Of a stretch of 8,370 bases of DNA, positions 1-5,576 are shown piece by piece (the first letter of the stretch is position 1; each line of letters starts with the position of its first letter). Both the position numbers and the translations under genes were made by a program. The stretch covers positions 1 through 8,370 of the forward strand of contig DLWR01000016.1 of the NCBI GenBank assembly GCA_003444795.1, given 5' to 3'. This DNA comes from Cryomorphaceae bacterium. GTDB taxonomy: Bacteria; Bacteroidota; Bacteroidia; Flavobacteriales; Schleiferiaceae. The notes beneath the pieces were generated by a model. That model had not been told where the DNA came from. It worked only from the letters and a program-made list of their open reading frames with translations, and did not search any database.

Positions 1-773
1 AAGCGAAGGGTCGCGAAGACCAATTAGCCGTTTTGCGCTATGCGGCCGAGGTTCGAAAAAACAAAAGCATCCTCTTCCACCTGAACCAACAGATGGCCCA
101 GGCGCTGAATATGCTCTCCGTCATACTTGCCCAGCCCTCAGGTCAATTGCAGATTACCTCTTCAGGCATGGTGAGCCTTTCAGTGCCTTCCGTTGCAGCT
201 GGACTATCGAGCGACTTATTGGGGGCAAGGCCGGACATCCGCAAAGCTGAACGCGAGCTCCAAGCAGCTCGTCTGGACGTAAAGGCGGCGCGTGCGGCCT
301 TTTATCCTCAAGTGTCCCTGCGCGCAGGGGCGGGTCTAGAGGCGTTTAAAACGGCCTACCTGCAACTTTCACCGGAAGCGATGGCGTACAATTTGGCCGA
401 TGATCTCATTGGGCCATTGGTGAACCGTCGTGGTTTGAAGGCTCATATGCGCAAAGCCAATGCGCGTCAGATCCAAGCAGCATTGGAGTACCAGCAAACT
501 ATTCTAAAGGGCTATGGTGAGGTAGTGACGCTGCTCACGAAACAGGACAACATGGCCCAAGCTATGGCACGCCAAGGGGAGCAAGTCGCATTGCTCGAGG
601 AGGGTGTAGGTGTTTCGAAGCAACTCTTCCAGTCCGCTCGAGCTGATTATGTCGAAGTCTTAATGACTCAACGCGAGGCATTAGAGGCCAAGATGGAATG
701 GATTGAAACCAAAAAGGAACAATGGCTTACCTGGATGGACCTCTATGTAGCCCTAGGAGGAGGTTGGTTTTAA
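1..773 (+). CDS. TolC-family outer-membrane efflux protein (CusC/NodT type), 5'-truncated by the window edge
   Basis: Outer-membrane channel component of a tripartite (RND-type) efflux pump. The frame is open to base 3, so the TTG at 33 is an internal leucine and not the start; 256 residues are visible, roughly the C-terminal half of a usual 450-490 residue protein. Family signatures are the RPDIR motif (visible residues 76-80) followed by the helix ending AAFYP (98-102), the second-repeat region with QQTIL and GEVV, and the C-terminal ending VALGGGW, where CusC/NodT proteins normally stop. Long stretches rich in Ala, Gln and Glu fit the periplasmic alpha-helical barrel. The inner-membrane pump and adaptor genes are presumably upstream, outside the window; substrate cannot be inferred. 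The family call is firm; the exact pump type is not. Confidence 0.9.
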   Translation, partial: AKGREDQLAVLRYAAEVRKNKSILFHLNQQMAQALNMLSVILAQPSGQLQITSSGMVSLSVPSVAAGLSSDLLGARPDIRKAERELQAARLDVKAARAAFYPQVSLRAGAGLEAFKTAYLQLSPEAMAYNLADDLIGPLVNRRGLKAHMRKANARQIQAALEYQQTILKGYGEVVTLLTKQDNMAQAMARQGEQVALLEEGVGVSKQLFQSARADYVEVLMTQREALEAKMEWIETKKEQWLTWMDLYVALGGGWF

Positions 774-860
774 AACTCGAAAAGCATTATACCAAGCCAA
801 GCGCCGCCCGGAGGCCCGTCAGGAGGCACAGCGAATTTTGGCCATGCACGTTCAGCAGCG

Positions 861-895
861 CTAGGCGCGAGCAAAGACCTACCTTTGCGGCCTAG
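861..895. repeat. Inverted repeat / hairpin before the helicase gene
   Basis: CTAGGC (861-866) pairs with GCCTAG (890-895), and GCAAAG (871-876) pairs with CTTTGC (883-888). A GCGA versus G internal bulge separates the two stems, and the loop is ACCTAC. No T-run follows on the plus strand, so it is not a convincing intrinsic terminator. It lies between the efflux gene stop and the helicase start and overlaps the candidate -7 box, so it could be a mixed terminator/regulatory structure or a leader structure. Confidence 0.5.
880..887 (+). promoter_or_regulatory. Candidate Bacteroidota -7 promoter element for the helicase
   Basis: TACCTTTG matches the TAnnTTTG -7 consensus exactly. It would start transcription near 893, leaving a leader of about 17 bases before the ATG at 911. 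No TTG-like -33 element is visible at the usual distance, and the motif is short, so this is a weak call. Confidence 0.35.
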
Positions 896-910
896 TACGA
901 TTTAGACTGC

Positions 911-2215
911 ATGAAATTCACGGAATTTGGCCTGAACGATGTCCTCATGGACGCGATTGAGTACATGAACTTCGATGAAGCGACGGAGATTCAGGAAAAA
1001 GCGATTCCGCTGATTTTGGATGGAAAAGACATCATCGGCTGCGCCCAAACGGGAACCGGAAAGACTGCCGCCTTTGTGCTTCCCATGCTCAATGCCCTTT
1101 CTGAAATGCGCGTTGGTGGGGTCAAAGCCTTGATTCTTTGTCCCACCCGTGAACTGGCCATCCAGATTGATCGTCAAGTTCAAGGCCTCGCGTACTTTGC
1201 GCAAGTAACCTGCCATCCAGTATATGGCGGTGGGGATGGGGTGGCTTGGGATCAAGAGGCGGAGGCCCTCAAAGGGGGGACGGATATAGTTATCGCCACA
1301 CCTGGTCGTCTGTTGGCACATATGGAGCAAGGGAATGTCGATTTTTCAGAGGTGGAATTCCTCATTTTGGACGAGGCGGACCGCATGCTGGACATTGGAT
1401 TCTACGATGACATTTTGCGTGTGATAAAAATCCTTCCAGCAGAGCGTCAAAGTCTGATGTTTTCGGCGACCATGGCCCCTAAGATTCGGAATTTGGCCCG
1501 TGAAATTTTACAGGATCCGGCAGAAGTATCCGTGGCCATTTCTAAGCCAGCGGAAGGGGTGTCCCAGTTGGTGTATTTGGCGCATGAAGAACAAAAGATC
1601 GGATTGACCCAGCACCTTTTAAAGGATAAGGACACGTTTACCAGCATTATCATTTTCTGCTCGACCAAGCGGAAAGTGGAACAGTTGACCCGCAAGTTGG
1701 CGCAGCGGAATTACGCGGTCAAGGGCATGTCCTCGGACTACGAACAAGAGGCACGAGAAAAGGCTTTGGCGGAGTTCAAATCGGGAAGAATTCGCATCAT
1801 GGTGGCGACCGATGTGATGAGCCGTGGCATTGATATCAAAGGCATCGACTTGGTCATAAACTATGATGTGCCAAACGATGCCGAAGATTATGTGCACCGG
1901 ATTGGTCGAACCGCACGTGCAAAAACGGAAGGTATGGCCATCACCTACGTGGCGCCCGAAGACATGTACAAATTCACCAAAATTGAACGATTGGTGGAGC
2001 GTGACTACCAGAAGCTTTCTATCCCTGAGCATCTTGGGGAGTCTCCTCGCTGGGAAGTGAGTCCTAAAGGTGGGCAACGAAGAAACAACCGCAGCAAGCG
2101 TCGCGGTGATGCGCCTAAGGGAGAAGGAAAACCCCAAGGGGCGAAGTCGTCTTCAGGGAAGAAGAAGCGCTGGAGAGGTCCCAAGCGCGAAGGGGGAAGC
2201 GGATCACCGGCTTAA
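911..2215 (+). CDS. DEAD-box ATP-dependent RNA helicase
   Basis: Cytoplasmic ATP-dependent RNA unwinding enzyme, used in the family for ribosome assembly, mRNA turnover and cold adaptation. All core motifs are present in order: Q motif with Gln28, motif I AQTGTGKT (45-52), Ia PTREL (78-82), Ib TPGR (130-133), motif II DEAD (154-157), III SAT (185-187), V with ATD and RGID (299-308), and VI HRIGRTAR (329-336). RecA-like domain 1 spans about residues 1-205 and domain 2 about 215-365. A basic, Gly/Ser/Lys/Arg-rich disordered tail (about 380-434) probably binds RNA. The ATG at 911 is chosen because the FxxFGL element before the Q motif follows directly. Length of 434 residues is normal for RhlE/DeaD-like bacterial members; the subfamily cannot be fixed by eye, so no symbol is given. 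The stop overlaps the convergent VOC gene by 12 bases. The gene appears unrelated in function to the sulfur genes downstream. Confidence 0.97.
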   Translation: MKFTEFGLNDVLMDAIEYMNFDEATEIQEKAIPLILDGKDIIGCAQTGTGKTAAFVLPMLNALSEMRVGGVKALILCPTRELAIQIDRQVQGLAYFAQVTCHPVYGGGDGVAWDQEAEALKGGTDIVIATPGRLLAHMEQGNVDFSEVEFLILDEADRMLDIGFYDDILRVIKILPAERQSLMFSATMAPKIRNLAREILQDPAEVSVAISKPAEGVSQLVYLAHEEQKIGLTQHLLKDKDTFTSIIIFCSTKRKVEQLTRKLAQRNYAVKGMSSDYEQEAREKALAEFKSGRIRIMVATDVMSRGIDIKGIDLVINYDVPNDAEDYVHRIGRTARAKTEGMAITYVAPEDMYKFTKIERLVERDYQKLSIPEHLGESPRWEVSPKGGQRRNNRSKRRGDAPKGEGKPQGAKSSSGKKKRWRGPKREGGSGSPA

Positions 2216-2695
2216 ATCCATAAGGGCCTGAAGGTCCAAATGTTTGCTGCCCATGTCTAATTCCCCTTGGGCCGTGTAGGGCCATTCGGAGGTTGGGAGG
2301 TCCCAATAGACCTCCAGGCCATTTTCATCGGGATCTCGGAGATACAGCGCATGCGATACACCATGATCGGCCGCACCATCGAGCGGATGGCCAGATTCTA
2401 CTAGATGGCGAACGAAACGGGACAAATCCAGCCGGGTAGGAACAAGGATGGCGGCATGGTAAAGTCCGGCAGCCCGTTCGGGGGCAGGTCCCGTACCCTG
2501 GCTATGCAACGTGTTTAAGCCAATATAATGGCTGTATCCACCAGCGGCCAGAAAGGCGGCTTGTTGGCCGTATCGCTGGGTTAAGGTAAAGCCCATAACG
2601 TCTTGGTAAAAAGCAATAGACCGTTCAAGATCCGTCACTTTGAGATGCACATGACCTATGCGTGTTGCAGGAGCCATTTGAAAGTCGTTTGCCAT
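2204..2695 (-). CDS. VOC-family protein (glyoxalase / catechol-2,3-dioxygenase-like fold)
   Basis: A small metalloenzyme of the vicinal oxygen chelate superfamily, with two beta-alpha-beta-beta-beta modules at about residues 10-60 and 78-130 (numbered from the ATG ending at 2695). Candidate metal ligands are His15 in the first strand (IGHVHLKV), His57 (SHYIGLN), His80 (LYHAAILVP) and Glu128 (GLEVYW). The stretch SHALYLRDPDENGLEVYWD resembles CatE-like extradiol dioxygenases, but the family also contains lyases, epimerases and resistance proteins, so the substrate is unknown. The frame is open further upstream to an ATG ending at 2752. I prefer 2695 because the extra 19 residues look unlike the family and would cover the palindrome at 2713-2728; an ATG ending at 2677 is also possible. 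It is convergent with the helicase and divergent from the methyltransferase. Confidence 0.88.
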   Translation of the reverse strand: MANDFQMAPATRIGHVHLKVTDLERSIAFYQDVMGFTLTQRYGQQAAFLAAGGYSHYIGLNTLHSQGTGPAPERAAGLYHAAILVPTRLDLSRFVRHLVESGHPLDGAADHGVSHALYLRDPDENGLEVYWDLPTSEWPYTAQGELDMGSKHLDLQALMDLSR

Positions 2696-2699
2696 GCTG

Positions 2700-2707
2700 G
2701 AAAGGTA
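2700..2707 (-). promoter_or_regulatory. Possible -7 element for the VOC gene
   Basis: The minus strand reads TACCTTTC, one mismatch from TAnnTTTG. Transcription would begin near 2693, at or just after the preferred ATG, giving a leaderless message or favouring the start ending at 2677. No -33 motif is seen. Weak call. Confidence 0.2.
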
Positions 2708-2712
2708 CAATG

Positions 2713-2728
2713 CGTGATTTAGGTCACA
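2713..2728. promoter_or_regulatory. Crp-like palindromic operator in the VOC/methyltransferase intergenic region
   Basis: CGTGA-TTTAGG-TCACA matches 9 of 10 defined positions of the Crp/CAP consensus TGTGA-N6-TCACA. It lies between two divergent genes, with its centre 29.5 bases before the candidate -7 box of the methyltransferase, the geometry of a class II activator site. A near-copy with the same spacing precedes the sulfur gene set (3395-3410). Binding by a Crp/Fnr-family protein is inferred only from the motif. Confidence 0.5.
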
Positions 2729-2749
2729 TGGATTGTTGAATATAAATGC

Positions 2750-2757
2750 CATGTTTG
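2750..2757 (+). promoter_or_regulatory. Candidate -7 element of the methyltransferase promoter
   Basis: CATGTTTG differs from TAnnTTTG at one position. Transcription would start at about 2762-2764, essentially at the ATG, implying a leaderless or very short-leader message. There is no clear -33 TTG at the standard distance; the palindrome occupies the region just upstream, as expected for an activator-dependent promoter. Confidence 0.35.
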
Positions 2758-2761
2758 ACGT

Positions 2762-3388
2762 ATGGAAACAGCCCTTTTAAACGCGCGCACCCATTGGGAA
2801 CATATATACGAAACGAAAACTACTCAACAGGTTTCCTGGACACAGGAAGACCCTCAACCAAGCTTGGATTGGATCCTAAAACTTGCGTTAGATCCATCGT
2901 CATTTATCGTTGATTCAGGCGGAGGGAGGAGTCTACTCGCAGAGAAGCTCACGGAACAAGGTTTTTCGGATGTGGAAGTTTTTGATATTTCCATGCGCGC
3001 ATTGACGCAAGCTAGGCAGGAACTGAAATCAGAGGTTGCACGAGAAGCTATCTCGTACAGGGTTTGCAATGTGCTGGACTATAAGCCGGAAAAAGACATT
3101 ACCGTTTGGCATGATCGCGCCGTGTTTCACTTTTTAGTGGATGAAGATCAGCGCGGGACCTACATTGATAACCTGAAAAAATGGGCCCCTAAGCATGTGA
3201 TCCTGGGCACCTTCAGTCCAAATGGCCCTCTGAAGTGCAGTGGATTGCCGATACAACAATATGCAGCTGACGACTTGGTCAGCCTCTTTGCTCCAGAATA
3301 TACCTTGGTTCGGTCTGAGGAGCGCATCCATGTTACGCCGACTGGAAATACGCAAGCTTTCACCTTTGTTGAACTTCAGCGCGCATGA
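2762..3388 (+). CDS. Class I SAM-dependent methyltransferase
   Basis: Transfers a methyl group from S-adenosylmethionine; the acceptor is unknown. The Rossmann-fold motif I is the hydrophobic strand plus DSGGG (residues 51-55), the acidic residue at the end of the second strand is Asp75 (VFDIS), and the strand 4 region carries WHDRAVFHFL (116-125). Other strong blocks are HWEHIY near the N-terminus, SWTQEDPQPSL (25-35), TFSPNGPLKCSGLP (150-163) and HVTPTGNTQAFTF (190-202). They give a recognisable bacterial methyltransferase family of about 200 residues without, to my knowledge, a settled substrate. The early W...SW...P pattern recalls thiol/thiopurine methyltransferases, but this is only a resemblance. 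The ATG at 2762 is required to keep the HWEHIY block. Probably a single-gene transcript, divergent from the VOC gene and controlled by the palindrome at 2713-2728. Confidence 0.9.
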   Translation: METALLNARTHWEHIYETKTTQQVSWTQEDPQPSLDWILKLALDPSSFIVDSGGGRSLLAEKLTEQGFSDVEVFDISMRALTQARQELKSEVAREAISYRVCNVLDYKPEKDITVWHDRAVFHFLVDEDQRGTYIDNLKKWAPKHVILGTFSPNGPLKCSGLPIQQYAADDLVSLFAPEYTLVRSEERIHVTPTGNTQAFTFVELQRA

Positions 3389-3394
3389 GGCAAC

Positions 3395-3410
3395 AGTGAC
3401 CTGTATCACA
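3395..3410. promoter_or_regulatory. Crp-like palindromic operator upstream of the sulfur gene set
   Basis: AGTGA-CCTGTA-TCACA matches 9 of 10 defined positions of TGTGA-N6-TCACA. It starts 6 bases after the methyltransferase stop and its centre is 29.5 bases before the candidate -7 box at 3432, identical to the spacing at the methyltransferase promoter. A T6 run (3411-3416) follows, so the GTGA/TCAC arms could instead form a weak 4-bp terminator stem for the methyltransferase. I favour the operator reading because of the repeated geometry. Confidence 0.5.
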
Positions 3411-3431
3411 TTTTTTAGGCGGGGTGAATAA

Positions 3432-3439
3432 TAGTTTAG
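3432..3439 (+). promoter_or_regulatory. Candidate -7 element for the sulfur gene set
   Basis: TAGTTTAG is one mismatch from TAnnTTTG. Transcription would begin at about 3446, leaving a leader of roughly 22 bases before the ATG at 3468. No -33 TTG is visible, and the Crp-like palindrome is centred about 43 bases before the inferred start. Confidence 0.35.
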
Positions 3440-3467
3440 AGGAACGAACTAACACAAATCAGAACGA

Positions 3468-4022
3468 ATGAAAGACTTTTTACTCCAGCCCTGGCCTTGG
3501 TGGTTTTCTGGGGCGCTGATAGCGGTCATCATGTTTATGATGCTCTTCTTTGGCAAATCCTTTGGTTTTTCTTCCAATCTCCGGACCATCTGTGCGATGA
3601 CTTTTGGACGCAAAATCAAATTCTTTGACTTTGATTGGCGAGAAAACACCTGGAACCTCACTTTCCTAGTGGGAGCGGCAATCGGCGGTTTTATTTCCTA
3701 TGCCTACATGCACGGAGGCAGCCCTGTGGCCATTTCTGATGCGACCATCACAGACCTAGCCGCTTTGGGCTTTACAGCACCCGAAGGCATGCAGCCATCG
3801 GAAGTCTTCGGATGGGAAAATGTCTTGTCGCTCAAGGGATTTATGGTACTGGCAGTTGGCGGCTTCCTCGTGGGTTTTGGTACTCGTTATGCGGGTGGTT
3901 GCACCTCAGGCCATGCAATTTCTGGCTTGAGCAATCTCCAATTGCCTTCATTGGTTGCGGTTATTGGCTTCTTCATTGGAGGATTGGTCATGACCCATCT
4001 TTTGTTCCCACTCATTTACTAA
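3468..4022 (+). CDS. YeeE/YedE-family inner-membrane half-transporter (sulfur compound uptake)
   Basis: Integral inner-membrane protein related to the thiosulfate transporter TsuA/YeeE. Hydrophobic segments are seen at about residues 12-30, 63-83, 122-141 and 160-181, with a polar, probably periplasmic stretch at 84-118. The signature is VGFGTRYAGGCTSGHAISG (135-153), with Cys145 in the GGCTSGH motif, where the conserved transport-path cysteines of the family sit. At 184 residues it is about half of a full-length YeeE, and the other half is encoded by the next gene, as in the split PmpA/PmpB arrangement. First gene of the set, starting 79 bases after the methyltransferase stop and behind a candidate operator and -7 box. 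The likely cargo is thiosulfate or a related sulfur species, inferred from the family and from the tsdA and soxB-like neighbours. Sulfite, sulfide or selenium species are alternatives. Confidence 0.9.
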   Translation: MKDFLLQPWPWWFSGALIAVIMFMMLFFGKSFGFSSNLRTICAMTFGRKIKFFDFDWRENTWNLTFLVGAAIGGFISYAYMHGGSPVAISDATITDLAALGFTAPEGMQPSEVFGWENVLSLKGFMVLAVGGFLVGFGTRYAGGCTSGHAISGLSNLQLPSLVAVIGFFIGGLVMTHLLFPLIY

Positions 4023-4034
4023 TTCCGACTACGC

Positions 4035-4448
4035 ATGAAATTCTTCAAATTCCTCCTAGCTGGAACCATCTTTGGAATCATCATGGCCCAATCTGAGGCG
4101 ATGTCCTGGTACCGAATTCAAGAAATGTTTCGTTTCCAATCCTTTCACATGTACGGTATCATCGGGACGGCCGTTGTCCTTGGGGCTTTGGGCGTTTTCC
4201 TGATCAAGACGTTCAATGTCAAGGATATTCACGGCGAGCCTATTCAATTTGAGCCCAAAGAGCGCCAATGGGTGAAGTCCATCCTTGGTGGTATCATTTT
4301 TGGTCTGGGCTGGGCCCTGAGTGGCGCGTGCCCTGGTCCCATTGTGGTCAATGTAGGCTTCGGTTTCACGTCCATGCTCATTGTCCTAGTCTTTGCTGTA
4401 TTGGGCACTTTCACCTACGGTGTCTTTCGTGATAAACTGCCTCACTAA
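4035..4448 (+). CDS. DUF6691/YeeE-like half-transporter, second subunit
   Basis: Integral inner-membrane protein of 137 residues with hydrophobic segments at about residues 5-20, 39-57, 81-98 and 111-130. The family hallmark is GWALSGACPGPIVVNVGFG (92-110), with Cys99 in the GACPGP motif, equivalent to a second conserved cysteine of one-chain YeeE transporters. It starts 12 bases after the upstream half-gene and ends 3 bases before tsdA, so co-transcription and a heteromeric complex with the YeeE half are very likely. There is no Shine-Dalgarno sequence. The family identity is firm; the cargo is inferred from the family and neighbours. Confidence 0.88.
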   Translation: MKFFKFLLAGTIFGIIMAQSEAMSWYRIQEMFRFQSFHMYGIIGTAVVLGALGVFLIKTFNVKDIHGEPIQFEPKERQWVKSILGGIIFGLGWALSGACPGPIVVNVGFGFTSMLIVLVFAVLGTFTYGVFRDKLPH

Positions 4449-4451
4449 ATC

Positions 4452-5537
4452 ATGACTAAACCAAACAAAATGGTCGATCCCTCGGTTCAAAAGCTGCTTC
4501 GGCAGTTTTTGAACTTGACGGGATTTCTCATAGTGTTTTCCCTCGCCTTGCTCTTATACATTGTCTATTTTACGCAGCCAGTGGAATGGCTTCGCGTCTG
4601 GTGGTCCGATCAGTTTAAAGAAGAAGTAGAGGTGGAGGTTGCCCCTACAGAGGCACCTGAAATCATGGCGTTTTGGTCCGCCCCCTCTTTAGAATCTGAG
4701 ACCGATGAGGCCCTGAAAGAACAGCTGCGCTACGGCAAGGAGCTCGTGGCGTATACCGCTCGCTTTTTTGGCCCCAATGGAACAGTTGATGCAAATCGCA
4801 CCAATGGCTTGAATTGCCAAAACTGCCACTTGGAGGCGGGCACCAAGGTGTTTGGAAACAACTACTCCCGCGTGGCCGCAACCTACCCCAAAGTCCGAGC
4901 GCGTTCAGGTCAAATGGAAGACGTCTACAAACGCGTCAACGACTGTTTTGAACGCAGTTTAAACGGGAAGGCCCTAGATCCCGCATCCAAAGAAATGCAA
5001 GCCATGGTTGCCTACATTCAATACCTTGGAAAGGATGTGCCTAAAGGCGAAAAGCCCGCAGGATCTGGTTTTAAGGACTTGGCATTCTTGAACCGGCCCA
5101 TTGATCCAGCCCACGGTAAGATCGTTTATGAGGAGAAATGTGTTACCTGCCATCAGACAGACGGACAGGGGCTCAAAGACAACTTTGGCAATTATACCTA
5201 CCCACCCTTGTGGGGCCCTCTGAGTTACAATGATGGTGCAGGATTATACCGAATGTCCAACTTTGCGAAATACGTCAAGTGGAACATGCCCTTAGGGGCT
5301 TCGCATGACGATCCTCAACTCACGGATGAGGAGGCCTGGGATGTGGCCGCATGGGTGAATACCCAACCCCGACCCAAAAAAGACTTGAGCGCAGACTGGC
5401 CAGATATAAGTAAAAAACCCTTTGACCATCCATTCGGACCTTATGCCGATGGATTTACCGAGGAGCAGCACAAGTTTGGCCCTTTTGGTCCCATTAAAAT
5501 GAAGCTCGAGTCGCTGGCTGCTAGCGGTCAACCTTGA
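4452..5537 (+). CDS. tsdA: Membrane-anchored diheme cytochrome c, TsdA-type thiosulfate dehydrogenase / tetrathionate reductase
   Basis: Interconverts two thiosulfate and tetrathionate with electron transfer through c-type hemes in the periplasm. An N-terminal membrane helix (about residues 19-40) replaces the cleavable signal of soluble TsdA and probably tethers the catalytic part, after a Glu/Val-rich linker. Heme 1 binds at CQNCH (122-126) and heme 2 at CVTCH (230-234). Cys165 in RVNDCFERSLNG matches the unusual cysteine ligand of the active-site heme. Met279 in NMPLG is the expected heme 2 ligand, preceded by Asn278. Other TsdA blocks are YPKVRARSG, PPLWGPLSYNDGAG and EAWDVAAWVNTQPRP. At 361 residues it is of ordinary length plus the anchor. 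It starts 3 bases after the transporter half-gene. Which direction runs in the cell is not readable; electrons would go to or come from another cytochrome or oxidase. SoxA is a less likely alternative given the Cys165 and NMPLG context. Confidence 0.88.
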   Translation: MTKPNKMVDPSVQKLLRQFLNLTGFLIVFSLALLLYIVYFTQPVEWLRVWWSDQFKEEVEVEVAPTEAPEIMAFWSAPSLESETDEALKEQLRYGKELVAYTARFFGPNGTVDANRTNGLNCQNCHLEAGTKVFGNNYSRVAATYPKVRARSGQMEDVYKRVNDCFERSLNGKALDPASKEMQAMVAYIQYLGKDVPKGEKPAGSGFKDLAFLNRPIDPAHGKIVYEEKCVTCHQTDGQGLKDNFGNYTYPPLWGPLSYNDGAGLYRMSNFAKYVKWNMPLGASHDDPQLTDEEAWDVAAWVNTQPRPKKDLSADWPDISKKPFDHPFGPYADGFTEEQHKFGPFGPIKMKLESLAASGQP

Positions 5538-5576
5538 GCATATAGCTAAAATACGAACGCTTAGAACCCTTATATC

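Noticed and set aside
33..35. TTG at 33 as start of the efflux gene
   Set aside because: The frame stays open upstream to the window edge with family-like sequence (REDQLAVLRY), so the gene is truncated and not started here.
524..539. Third GTGA-N6-TCAC palindrome (AGTGA-CGCTGC-TCACG)
   Set aside because: It lies inside the efflux coding region, lacks both outer consensus bases and is far from any gene start. Probably chance, though it shows that the 8-base core alone is not decisive.
902..1330. 142-codon minus-strand open frame opposite the helicase
   Set aside because: Lies entirely against strongly conserved helicase motifs and has no recognisable protein features; a shadow frame.
1619..2137. 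172-codon minus-strand open frame opposite the helicase C-terminal half
   Set aside because: Antisense shadow of helicase motifs IV-VI; composition is rich in His/Phe/Arg without domain features.
2696..2752. N-terminal extension of the VOC gene to an ATG ending at 2752
   Set aside because: The 19 extra residues do not resemble the family N-terminus and would place the palindrome 2713-2728 inside the coding region.
3396..3416. GTGA/TCAC stem with T6 run as a terminator for the methyltransferase
   Set aside because: Only a 4-bp stem with low stability; the same bases fit a Crp-like operator better.
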